The position numbers and the translations under genes are program-made. A stretch of DNA of 64,000 bases from Mesaphorura yosii (Eukaryota; Arthropoda; Collembola; Poduromorpha; Tullbergiidae). Below the pieces are notes generated by a model. That model ran no database searches and was not told the DNA's origin. It saw nothing but the letters and a program-made list of their open reading frames with translations. Of the stretch, positions 46,801 through 58,821 are shown in pieces. Every line of letters begins with the position of its first letter. Within the stretch, counting starts at the first letter, position 1. The stretch is from NCBI GenBank assembly GCA_009869945.1, contig WIXG01000270.1:46919-110918 (forward strand), read 5' to 3'.

Positions 46801-49800
46801 TTCATGTTTCGTATTCGTGTCTCGTGTTTTCGAACGCCTTCTTAACTCCTTCGGCTAGGTTTGGGTCTTGGACTCTTAATTGTTTACACTGGCAGGTGCA
46901 AAGTAAAAGCAAGAAAACCTGCCTGCCTGCCTGCACGCATTTTGACTTGGCTTGGCGTCTTCATTTTCATTGCCTGCCCGATAGCGTGGCCGTGGCAGTG
47001 GCGTGAGGATTTTAAATCCACGACCACTTCATAACTAACATCAAAGCAAACGTGTAATTTCATTCATTCGCCTTGCATTATGCATTATGCACGATGCGTG
47101 AAGGTTATCATCGTTTAACTCATTTTAATAATGCAATATTCTGTCCACGCCAAGCCACGAACGCTGTGCTCACTGGAGAAATGTTGTTAAAGCAGTTGTT
47201 GTCTCGCATCTTGTTTCTTGTTGAACAACAACAAAACAATAATAATAATTTTGTTTGCTTGTCTTTTACTCGTGGCGTGGCTTCGTGGCGTGGCTGGGCT
47301 CGTCTTCGTCTTGGCTCAAGTGCCTCCTGAGAAAGTTGTTGTTTCGTAATGGTAATCACTGCATTGTTGTTGTCTTACATTGACCGACTCCTTAACCCTT
47401 TAACACATTACACAATAGTAATGTGTGTATTACACCATAAACTCCTCCGTATAAATCCAGCATACATGCCTGCCTTATTTTTATAAACTCAACACTGCCT
47501 CGAGTCACTCCAGTGAATTGAGCATACAAAAATGTGTTTTGTGTTTCCCATTTGTTAAGGCATGAGAGAGTGATTATCCGAGTGTATGATTATGATTATT
47601 TTAATCTTTTTATTACCACGCCAAGCAAAGCACTGAGCATTGGCCAGGCCTAGCCGGCTGAGACCCGAAACTAATCACAATAGCATTATTTCATCTTGTA
47701 CGTCTTGATCTTCTTCTTCATCATCATCTTGTACTTTGGTCGAATCAAAATTATAAAACTTTCTGCAATTGCAGTACAAACAGAATCAAGTCATTTTTTT
47801 CAGTGTGCTGAGTACACGATGCATGATAAAAGAGGTGGGTGGCCTCCGTCTGCGTCTGACATACCGACCGGCCAATTCATTCTCGAGTAGAGCCAGCCAG
47901 CCTGGAAGATGAAGACAGCCAGAGAATATTTTTTATCCAGCGATCTCTTTATCCTTTGCGCAGTACAACAGTACAAGTACAAGGGCCATGACATTTTAAA
48001 CAATGGTGCACCGATAACAATGCCTGCCTGCCTCCATGAAGGTTATCTTTGCTATAATGCTATTAGCATTATTATCCAACGGTAATAAAGTAATAATTTG
48101 TAATCACTCACTCGAGCCCAGGCCTCTGCATTCAACTTGAAATTGTGTCTGCGTAATACTCGTATTATAGGCTTAAGATGATCGTAATGATCTGCTTTGT
48201 ACTCCATTGCGTAATAATGCATTTAGTTTCTGGATCATGCAAACCCGATCTGTTCTGCTTCTTCGCTCCGAATCGAAACCTGTTTAGATAAACACAATAG
48301 TACAAAATGGGCTAATACGAATGCGCTTATTAAATTAAATTACGAACACTACTTAACTTACACTAAAATATGAACTTAACCACCATATAATGCTTATGCT
48401 AAAATTGTATTCTTCTTTCTCCATTGCAGTCCGAGCGGGACGAAGCTGCGTTCCTGGGACGAGCTGAAGCATTACATCACTTCCGATGGCACATGCAAAT
48501 GTGGGCTTAATTGCCCTCTCCGGCTCGAGCGTGTCTTCAGCTTTGATCCGACGGTAAGTTGCCTGCCTACCTGCCTGCCTAAATTTAGTCATCGTGGGCA
48601 TTGGCCATATGCTAAGTGCCTACCTTGCCGTGCCATGCCGCCGGCCGGCGAGGCGAGTAAGTTCAGGCCCTCATTATAATAAATATCAGACTCAGCTCGA
48701 GATTTCGACGAGATTACAAGTTTTTACGATTATGAGCACTGCACCGCTGCTGCTGCCGCGCCATGCTGGTGAGGAACCTGGTGTAATTACACACCAGGTG
48801 TGTTTACCGAAGCGTCCGCTGTCATGTTTCGTGCAATGCGAGGCCCAAAGTGCTGAATTCCTTAAAGTCAGGGTAATTTACATACGACGCACTTAATTAC
48901 TTTATATCTCACGTTCGGACGGTCGCCTTCTGCTGTGACGAAGGCAAGGCAAGATGAAAACGAAGGCGCTTGAGTATAAACTTGCGCGATGCGTGCGTGT
49001 TTGGCGACCGTCGTCTTCGATTTCTTGTACGACCAGGATAAGATATGCGGTAATCAAACTTAACTCTTCTTGTTGAGGTTGACAAAGACGACGACAACGA
49101 CGGGCGCCGATCAAAGAATTCCATTCGGCTGATGGACAAACGAGCCGACCGCAGAATGGCAGAATGCCGAAAGCTGATTTATAGAGATTCGGTCAGTTTA
49201 ACTGATGGCCTTTGCCTTTTATTCTTTCGCACAGGTCTCCAACGCACATCAAAGCGACCTGCTCGACGAACTCCTGAACCTGGACGAAGAGACCAAGTCG
49301 CGGCGGTTCTGCTGCAGTCACAAACGGAAATTCCCGCGAATCGAAGGCTCGCCGCTGATTTCTTCGACGAGGGATGATTTGGGTGAGTTGAAATTGACAA
49401 GGGAATTGATTACTCATTAACGCCATGGACATGGACGCTTTGGCGTGTTGCGTGAGACGGCGTGACGGTGATGGGCTAACGACGTATTTGCCATCGTGCA
49501 TTTGAACACTGAAAAGATGAGCTAATAAGACAACGTCGGGCCTCGACCGGATATGACCTTTCTTTCTTTCGTTCGTCCAGCAACAAAAACGTACCACGCA
49601 GATCGTGAGATTGTTGGGGCTGAGAACGATATTATTATTAATCTGGATGATCTTCAGACAGCTTTATAACGTGGGTACCGTTGTTGGGCATTAAATAGGG
49701 CGAGGAGTTTGTACTTTCTGTTTGTCACGGTGTGAGAATGAAACGAGGCAGAGGAAAGGTGAAGATGGAATTAGAATTAAGGAGCTCCGTAACTGCGTGG

Positions 49801-52800
49801 TTTTTTACGTGTGCTGGCTGGCAGGCAGGGATCAAAAAGGATGTAGTTATAATTTAATGTGATAAAGCAGTCGAGTCGAGTTGAGGACCCTTCGGGCTTG
49901 TTTTTCTTGGAATTGATATCGTGTAAGTTTTTATTCGGGCTCGCACGGGAAAGGCGAGGAGAGGAAGAAGGTGTGTTTCGTAGCTCGCACACTGGAATGG
50001 AACTGGAACAATGCCCAAATTAAATACACGGAGCCTAATAATATTATTATTCGATATTTTGATGCGTGCATGTGTTTGTGTACAACTACAAAGTGAGTCC
50101 GGACTCTAATAACAGACATTTCTCGCGCAGCTTGCATGAAAGCCCAAGAAAAACATGCCCATGTGTGAGCCAGGGGTCTATTAAGACGATAAAACTCCAA
50201 TTTATTCAATTATTTATTACTCCAGCACCTAAATGGGCAGAGCATAATTGTTTTTGTATTGCTAACCAGCTGATAAAGTGATCGAACCGTTCATTCTTGT
50301 CCGGAGGGGGTAACGCACGTCATCCTCCGTCGCATCTGACGCTATTTTCATCCTCACACTCACATTCGTCTCAAATTTCCGTCCAGAGTGACAACGAACT
50401 GTGACCGTGACTCCTGTCGTCCTGTCACAATTGCTTTCAAGGAACGACAATTCTGAAGCACAAAGCCAAAAGTGAATGCAAATCGTTTCCGTGTAACGTG
50501 TAAATTGTGTTTAACAATTTATTCAACAATGCATCAATTTGTGGCAATTACAACGTGAAATTCCAGGCTGGTCGAAACGCAATGCTATTTTAGGGCTTGT
50601 TTCATTTCGTGGCGTGCGCTGTTAGAATGTGTCAGATGCTCAGACGAAAATAATTCTTGCAGTTATCTTGTTGCCCTTCTTTGGAGTCGTGTTTAATATG
50701 CACGTAGGCCACAAACGCACTCAATTCTTTAGGTGTGCCTCGCTCTTTTGTAGGGTGAACAGATACGCATCTCGCTGTCTGAGAAATATTTTTACATATT
50801 GAGAGTCTGGAAGTGTTTTCCTGACTGTATTAACGCGTAATCGTGAAATGTATCCAGCGCAACCTTTTCCGAACCGAACCCTCTTCAATAATCTACGCAC
50901 TACGCATTTGTTGCTCACCTTTTGTGCTTTGTGCATATGCCAGTCACAACATTAGCATTCGGTGGCTTCAGCTGAGCTGTTCTAAGCCAGGCCTGAGCTT
51001 TGTATTAGAGCTGTGAGAGGATATCCGATCGCTGCTCTCGCCTTTGTACGTGCGGCTCGCGTTATTGAGGTACAAATCTACAATCTACACAAAGACATAA
51101 ATTAAAGATTCCGCTGTCGATGCGGCAGACTCGCCTTATCTCTTTGTGCGAGCAACAAATCTTTTGAAGAGTCTCTTCTGGAGTGCATAAAGTATAAATA
51201 GCAATGCAATAGCATGAAAGCAGACAGGCTGGCTCGTCGGTCTGTTTACTTTTACGCAGGACAGGCACGGCTCAAATGCAATGCAATCGTTTCGGTTTCA
51301 TTCTTTCGCACTCGCACTGCAACTGTTGCATTACAATTACAATTACAAAGTAGACGCGACGTGAAAAATCGACGGACGACGGACGGACGTGTTCCATTCA
51401 TTTCTTTCTTATTAGTACGACGCAAACGAGTACGCGTACGCGTACGCGTTGATGGTGGGAAATTGACGACTGACTACCGACGGCGACGACGACGAAAAAT
51501 GTTCCACACCTGGACTCCTGCGGGCTTAGGCCAGGCTGTTATTATGCGGCGTTGTGAAACAAATAAGGATATTTTTATCGTGCACTCTGCGCCTTCGCCC
51601 TAATCCAGCCCAGGATGAATGACGGTGGACTGTAATTTTTATATGCCCAACCATTCGAATGGAATTCTTCCTGCATTGAATTGAACTCCGACTGCATTTA
51701 TTGGCTGGTAGCCTGTTGAGGTGGTTGGTTAAGTAATCAGACGATGACGATGATGTGACAATGGCAATGGTGGTAGACGCAATCGGAGCGTGAGCGAAAG
51801 CGTAATACGTCATTGGATATTGAAGTAATGCAATAATGAGATAATGGTCCATGCCAGCCTGGCCTGGCGTGCCCTGGCGTGGTATTCTTTTCCAAACAAA
51901 CATGACAATAATCATTAGCATGCTGCTACTGCCGCTGCTGCTCAACCCCTTTTAGGCAGGCAATCATAATAATCATTAGCATGATCCCGAGCACGAAACA
52001 CAACGTGTTTCTTTGTTTCCTGGCTCCGACACAGAATTGGATTGAATGAGCCGTGAACGTGAAAGCAAAGACTCACGACTCACTACTTTAACGGTCAATC
52101 AGCTCTCGAGCTCATGAGTCTATTATTTTATAACTTTCATCACACATTCATAATTCAAGCGAGAGCTTTTTTAAAATGCACGCAGGGGAGCAGCCAGCCA
52201 GCTTGAAGCTCTTTATTGAATTTAATTCCCCGTGTGATGTAAGTATGAAAGGGTTGTAAAGCAAATGACGAAGTGGACGTGGACTGCCATACATCTCACT
52301 TTACCACCGGAATTACTATTTTTCCGTTCCTCGCCGTGACGATGACGGTGACGGCGCCGGCGACATGAATGACTCACATTTGAGTTTCACATCGATCACA
52401 ACGATTTTTTATGCGGGTTGCATTCAATTACGAATTACGATGCGAGCCCTTCCTTTTCTTTTCATGGAAGCTCCGGAATTCGGATGAGTGTTGATATTTC
52501 GACCTGAATGCAATGCAAAAGAGGGGAATCTCCGTATTTTGTATTTTCCATGGCAATGGCAATGGCAATTGTATCCATCGGATTTTGTTGTGTATAATTT
52601 CCAGATTGAATAGAGTCCTCGTTTTTTAGTCTGTAAAGAGAATACTTTTGGGTGTAGCAAACCAACATTACCAAACCTCACCAGTTAATAATCAGAGGAC
52701 CAGGCAGATGTTTTCGGCCCGGCTGTTTTGTTTACCGCCGGCCCCGAAAAACAGTTGCAATTTTTATACTCTCCTTTTTGATACTTCCTAATGAATACGA

Positions 52801-55647
52801 ATTTCTTTTACATGCGGATGCGAATGGAAGGAACAAATAAAAGTGCCCGTTTCGAGTGCCTCGGCAAAGAATCCCCGAGTCTTTTCTTTTTCACTTTTGA
52901 ACTCGATGACGTCAGTGGCCTGAGTGAACGCAAACGCACCTCGCAATGTTCCCCAAGAGTCTGCCTTTACTTGAAGGAATGCAATGAATGGCCAATTTAT
53001 TGTTTCAGGCGACAACGGAGTGGAGACCGGAGCCGGGGACAACGCGAGTACGTCGAAGAAGCGACGAACGAACTCTGATGCAGATGGCAAGAAGTCTAGT
53101 GACCTGAGCCAACTGACGACTGTCACAATACCTATGATTGAGCAAGACCATGGCGTCGGCATGAGTCGAAATGGAAGCGGAAATGTGTCGATGCCCTTCT
53201 CGCAGCAGTCGCCCGACACCACCACCCAGACGCCTCAGGTAAGGCAAATGAATATTAGAATATGACAGAGGTAAAGAGCGAGAATTCATTACTGCATTTG
53301 TCGATTGCAGCGTGACATGTCTCCCGCCTCGTCAATCTCCTCCGAGCCGTCGACCAGCGGAAGCGGCGTCCTTCTCAACAGCAGCGGTGGAAGTCGATCG
53401 TCCAACTCAACACCGACGCCTACTTCGAAATTGAGCCCGAATACCACGACATCAACATCCGATGTCCACCACGCCCCTTCGAAATGGGGCGGCCAGTACG
53501 AAGGGTCCTGGCCCTCATCGTCCCAGTCGAACTCGAGCCAGACCCAGAATCTCGTGACTGTGTGGCCCACGACCACGAAGAAAGTCCAGAAAATCTCTGC
53601 CAAGCGATCTGAACCTCCTTGCCCGAACGTCGACGTGAGACAAATCCCGGCGGAGAGAAACAGGCCACCGCCTCGGCCCCGCTCCGCCAACACGACTTCG
53701 AATGAGAAGCCGACAACTCCGGCCTCAGCTGCGTCCGATGCTAGTCAAAGTCAAGGCCAAGGTCAAGAGAAGGACATTAATATCCCTCAGATTCAGCAGC
53801 CTGGAGTCGCCGCTGTCAACCCAGCCAGTGTCAGCGTTGAACAGCAGCAGCAGGTCAGCGGCAGTGGGAACCTCCAGCTAAACACTCCCGGGTACTCCAT
53901 CTGCCCGATGCCCATCGTTCCCAATAGCCTTCCGCTTCCTCTGCAACTGGGCCAGCTGGCAAATATTTTGCCACTTCAATTTCCCTTCCCGCGAGTGCTG
54001 CCCCAACTGAACGGAGACACGCTCCTCATACAACCGGCCCCAACGGCGACCGTGCAGCAAACGCCGACTGCTACGACTCCTTCAGATGAAGATGGCAAAT
54101 CAGGCAAAGAAACGCCCGCAAAATCTGACCCCAGTTCAAGCAAGGCTGAGACCGAGAATGTAAATAAGACGACGCTGTCGACGTCTTCGGCAGATTCAAG
54201 CGAGAAATCGCCACTTCAGTGCGTCGAGGACGTCGTCAATCGCGTGCACACGAAACCGTTGAGCGAATCGCTGAGTACAAATACGAATGGTGCTAACAAC
54301 TCAGGGAAAGACGAAGATCCGAACGAGAACAGAGATCAGTCTCACACGGGCAGTGACGCGAACAAGGCGGTGGAGGCGAGCGTGAGCACGGGCATCGTCA
54401 ATTTCCTGGACGCTGCTGGCCTCAGCATATTTTCGTCCCCGGCGCAAATTCCTTCTTCGATCATGATCAACACAAGTCTGGCTCCTGGAGCGACGATCAG
54501 CTTGTCGAATGCGACCGGAGCGGTCACGACGAGCTCGGCGTCTGCCAACATGCCAATCATGGCCACCGCCCCACTTCTGAACTGCACAACGTCTGCGCCC
54601 GGGGCTCTGACACTTAACCCACAGGCTTCAGGGAGTCCAATCATTCTTCAGCAAGCAGGCGGCGCAGCGACTGGGACGGGCTCTGCCGCCCAGCAGCTTC
54701 GGTATCCATTTTTCCAAACTGTGCAGCCCTTCTATTTGAACTCGGCTGGCGGGCAGAACTCCCTCATCATTTCTCCTCAGACGTCCGACCAAACCAACTC
54801 CTTCATACAAATCGACCAAGCCACGGGTGCTGTCTCGGCTGCGAGTGCGGAGATGCTCCAACAGGCGATGGTCCTCGACCCCTCGTTGCTTGGCGGCAAG
54901 AAGAAAAAGAAGCGACTGAGCAAGAAGCAACAGCAGCAACAGGCGCAGCTCGCCCTCCAGCAGCAGCTGCTCCTCCAGCAAATTCAGCAGCAGGTCCAGG
55001 CCCAGCAGCAAGTGCAGCAAAATATCCAACAGCTGATTTTCCCACAGTCGTTCCAGCTCGGAGCTTCGGGCTTTTCTCTCCAGCCAATGAACTACTTCCA
55101 GACGCCGACAATTCTGACGCTTCCGAATCTGATTCTGAACCCCGCTGACGGGACCCTGTTTATTCAGCAGCCTGCTGGTACACCGTTGGGCGCGGTGCCG
55201 ACCAGCACAAGCACGTCGACGGGGGCGGTGAAATTTTCAGGGCAGTACCCGCTCCAGACATCGCCGGTGATAACCCAATCAAGTGCAGTTCTTGCGCCGA
55301 GGAAGGACGGGAGTGGCAGCGCAGCGTTGACTCCGGATTCAGTGAAATCTGGATGTGGCTCCAACGAACTTTCCTTCTCCTCGGACGACTCGCGCCAGAA
55401 TGCGACACCCGACTCGAGCACGAACGACCTGCAGCTGGGATTCATCGGGACTTCGAACACGGCGGCGACTCCGACGGCGATTACAGTGAGCCTGCCCCTC
55501 GGGCCCGCCAGCACGATGATGACGAACAAGAAACCGAGTAAGAGCAAGGCAGTCTCGAGCTCCAGCAGCACACAGAAAAGGATCTTGCCCCAAAAACAGA
55601 TTTTGCCGAAGATTGATTCGACGACTCCGTCGACGGATAACAATTGA
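43854..55647 (+). CDS. MBD5/6: MBD5/6-type methyl-CpG-binding-domain protein (six-banded-like)
   Basis: Chromatin protein. MBD5/6 relatives join the PR-DUB (BAP1/calypso-ASX) H2A deubiquitinase complex, and the Drosophila member is six-banded. Exons are 43854-46360, 48430-48553, 49235-49382, 53009-53238 and 53311-55647, giving 1781 residues with phases closing. The MBD at about residues 800-878 (IPVGWTRE ... VSPSGTKLRSWDELKHYITS, then DGTCKCGLNCPLRLERVFSF) is cut by a 2.1 kb intron. TCKCGLNCPL is the hallmark of the MBD5/6 branch, which generally does not read CpG methylation. Exon 1 is Ser/Asn/Gln/His-rich low complexity. A CCSHKRKFPR basic motif follows the MBD. The last exon is Ser/Thr/Pro-rich with a lysine run and a Gln-rich tract (about residues 1533-1575). 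Large introns and terminal disorder are typical of the family. Confidence 0.9.
46361..48429 (+). other. MBD gene intron 1 (2.1 kb)
   Basis: Splits the MBD fold between FYV and SPSG. It contains two TGGCGTGGC nonamers 13 bp apart (47273, 47286) and TGCC tetranucleotide runs at 46918 and 48021. No nested gene is seen. Confidence 0.5.
46918..46934 (+). repeat. (CCTG)n tetranucleotide run
   Basis: Four CCTG units. Similar short runs occur at 14265-14277, 48021-48033 and 48560-48580, all non-coding. Confidence 0.75.
48554..49234 (+). other. MBD gene intron 2 (681 nt)
   Basis: Carries a TGCC tetranucleotide run just after the donor (48560-48580). Nothing else is recognised. Confidence 0.5.
49383..53008 (+). 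other. MBD gene intron 3 (3.6 kb)
   Basis: Contains three copies of GCAATGCAA (51201, 51278, 52510), a TACGCG tandem repeat (51430-51449) and a CRE palindrome TGACGTCA (52907-52914). The open frames here are low-complexity and lack coding character. Confidence 0.5.
51430..51449 (+). repeat. (TACGCG)3 alternating purine-pyrimidine tract
   Basis: GTACGCGTACGCGTACGCGT: 20 bp of strict purine-pyrimidine alternation, CpG-rich and self-complementary. Confidence 0.8.
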
Positions 55648-56629
55648 AACAAGAATCAAATCGACAAATCCGTTTGAACGTAGCTTTCATGCATTTTAAC
55701 TAAAATCTCGAACTTTATTCTTAATTTAGGCTAGCTAGTTTGATTGTTGTCGAGTGTTCGTCGTTGTTTGGTGTCTAGCTGAAAAACTTCGTAGGCATTT
55801 CGCATTTAATTGTTTAACATGATGGTTGTGGCTTTCTCTTGTCAATTGTACAGTTTTTGAGTTAAGCGATTGAACTTGCGCATTGGGCTGTCAACTAAAA
55901 ATGAGATTGGAAGTATTAAAATAGCTGTAATTAAACTGTTAATCAAGTAACTTTGTAATGTAAATGCTGTCACATTGCTTTAAGTCTGGAATTCGTGTTT
56001 TAATTAACCAAAATCTGAAACTTGTATTTTAATTGTGAATTTTTGTACAGCGCGCGTGCATTTTTCACTTTTGTGAATGTAATTTAATCGTGTTGATAGC
56101 AAGCAGAAGAGCAAAGAGCAGCTGGCGAGGGAGGGAAGAATACCAAAAACAGAAACAAATTTTCAAATGACGGACTGAGATATTAACTTGATAGTTTTTA
56201 ATTACCGGTACACGACGTAGCACTTAGCACGTAGAAAGTTTAGCAATTAGCGTTGGTACTTCATTAGCCAGTGACTTTATGAATTTTACAGTGAATTTAC
56301 ACGTGGAACGAATCTTGCTTTAGAATGCGAAGTGCGAAAGTCAGAAACAAAAAGAAAATGAACTACTTTTATGTTTTCTTGCTCTAATTAGGGCCTTTTT
56401 AATTGTTGGTTAATTATGCTACATGCTAGAAATACGACACTTGTTTAATGGAACGGATCAGGGATTACTGCATTTGTATTTGGTTACGGTTCAGGTGTAG
56501 CGAAGCTTTAAGACTCGTATTTATGTTTGTTACTAATTAGGATCTGGCACCCGCCTGGTTTGATTGTGTGAGTTTATGTTATGGCTGCTGTACGCGTATC
56601 TTCAGAATTCAGATCTGCATTGGAATAAA
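55648..56629 (+). other. Long 3' UTR of the MBD gene
   Basis: AT-rich sequence without open frames, ending at AATAAA (56624-56629). This gives a 3' UTR near 1 kb, much longer than those of the housekeeping genes in this window. Confidence 0.5.
56624..56629 (+). terminator. Poly(A) signal candidate of the MBD gene
   Basis: First AATAAA after the stop codon, in TTGGAATAAACCC. Confidence 0.5.
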
Positions 56630-58709
56630 CCCATTTTAAACTTGAATCTCTACACAGCGCAGAAAATAGCAGGCACAGCGACCGTGATGTTCTTTGCATT
56701 TGCATAAGCAGTCACGAATCACAAATTACGAGACACAAGACACGGTGAAAGCGAAGGATTAAAGTGAATCCCTTCCATAATTGCTTCTTTGTCTCGTCGG
56801 GTTGCACAAAGCATGAATGAAAAGTCAGACGACCTGGACAAAATTCCGGTCAAGCCATACGCAACGCTTTCAAGTCAGCCCGACCGGCCCTGGCCGTAAG
56901 GAGATTGCAGAGACAAAGGAGACGTCATTTGATCACAGATTCTCGCCATCTTCTTCCAACTGATCCTCATATCAGCAGCGACCAGACTTGCCACTCCGAG
57001 CAGAACCATTCAGCATTATCATTCAGTTTTTCGGTTCATAGGCTCGACGTGGTGAAGCCCTCACGGAATATAAATTCACAGCTCACAAGCGCGTAATTAA
57101 AACCACAGACTGAACGAAATTAGAGCAGACTACTAAAAGAGCGCAAATGAATGTACAAAATTTGAAGCTTGAGTTGTACAGATTTAGAGAACAAACGCTC
57201 AGTTCAAATTGAACATATGAATATCGTGCATCTTCGTGTGAATCGTTCCACATCATCAGTCTGAACAGCTTGCATTGCATTCAGCAGTCTTTGCATGGCG
57301 TGGCAGAAGCAGTCAGCATTGAGCATCAGCAGCAGCTGAATTCGGTAGCGCGCGTGTATTTTCATGCGCGTGGTCGACAGGAAGAAAGTTCTTGGTCGTG
57401 GCCGCTTTCACTTGCCTCCACATCCACGCACACTTTCTCTCCATGCTTTCAGTTTCTCGGTCTCTCTGCTCGTGTGCGGTGGTCGTGGCTCTGAGCTCTT
57501 TGGCATTGTGTCCGCGTGCAGTTTCAACTCATTCATTGTCATTGTCTGATATTATTACGGCATTACAACGGAGAAACATTTTTATTACTTTAATCCACTC
57601 GCGACATCGTCTCGTATCAATATCAATTCTCTCTTCTTCTTCATAGCACACAACAAAATCATCGTCTTCGTTGCTCTGTTGCTCTGCGAGGCGAGGCAAC
57701 ATGACAGCCAAGAAATAGCTTCCAAACGACGAAAGAGACGGAATTTCTCTTGCACTGTTTCACTGGCCTGTCACGGAGCATCAAATAAATGCGAGCCCCT
57801 GTTGAATTCCGGTGCTCGGTCTATTGCAACTAATCCCGGGAGAAAGAGCGAAAGCAGAGACGCGGAGAAAGAAAGTGTACATTATTAGATTATTCGTCCC
57901 GCAAAGAAAGAGAGTCATTTTGTGGTCGTGTCGTGGTCCTTGAATTTTATTACATCTAATTGAACTCAGGAGCAAGAAGAAAACATCTTCACTCGAGAAA
58001 GGGAAGACAAGACAAAGAATTGTCAAAGATCGAACTTTCTGGATTCGCTCAGCTGCTGCTGGCTGAGGCTGACGCCCTTTCTCTTCTCTCCACGACAGAA
58101 TCTTCCGCTCGTGCAGAAAGAGTGCAATTTCCGGCAGTGTGGGCCGGTAATCCAATCAATACACAATTACACACACGTCACGTCACGGCAAGACGGCTTA
58201 CCCGGCCTGTGAAGATGCAATCTGGATGGAATACCACTATTACGAATATCGTCGTGTCCCATAAATCGACGGTTAAACCGTCTCACTCCTGACTGCTAAC
58301 TTTTGGCGGAACGAAAGTCAAATCCAACTTTCCTGGTGGCTGCGTATTTACTTTTGCAACTCGGTGATTGTGACTCGGGATCAGACTTGCGTATTGCGTT
58401 GCGATGCGGAGCTTATGAAAAGTTTTGCTATAATTAAACTTGTACCTCGTTCTGGTAAGGCAAGTTTTCAAGTTGGGACTTCTGGAATTCGAATCCGAGC
58501 CCAAAGCAAGCCAAGCCGAAAGTTCGCACTGCAGAAGTTGACAATAAGAATACAACTGCAATTTGCAATACTGTTTTGAAATTTCCGAGATCTTGTCAAG
58601 GAAAAGAACAACAAGGCGTAGCGAGACAGCAACAAAAGCAAATTGCAAATACTAAGCAGGAGTTCAGTTGCTTTCCTCATCATCTTTAACGACAACGCTA
58701 GTCTTTAAG
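56630..58709 (+). promoter_or_regulatory. Upstream region of the right-edge secreted-protein gene
   Basis: 2.1 kb without recognisable exons. It contains one TGGCGTGGC (57296) and one TTGCATTGC (57270). The promoter of the gene starting at 58710 must lie here or nearby. Confidence 0.4.
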
Positions 58710-58821
58710 ATGAGAAACTTCGAGTTCCAGCGACTACGACTGCGACTTTCCACATTGCCCGTCGCCCACGTGTGCTTTTGGCTTATGCTCACCGTTGTGC
58801 TTGCGAATGGATTCACGAAAG
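58710..58821 (+). CDS. Signal-peptide first exon of a secreted or membrane protein (partial)
   Basis: ATG followed by 37 codons and a strong donor G|GTAAGTG in phase 1. The peptide has a basic head (RLRLRLS) and a hydrophobic core (VCFWLMLTVVLANGF), a clear signal peptide. A signal-peptide exon ending in phase 1 is typical of extracellular multidomain proteins built by exon shuffling. No matching second exon is recognised in the remaining 5.2 kb, so the rest of the gene is to the right. The family cannot be named from this exon. Confidence 0.6.

Noticed and set aside
51526..51945. 139-residue minus-strand open frame in MBD intron 3
   Set aside because: Low-complexity content, no family resemblance and no splice or promoter context.
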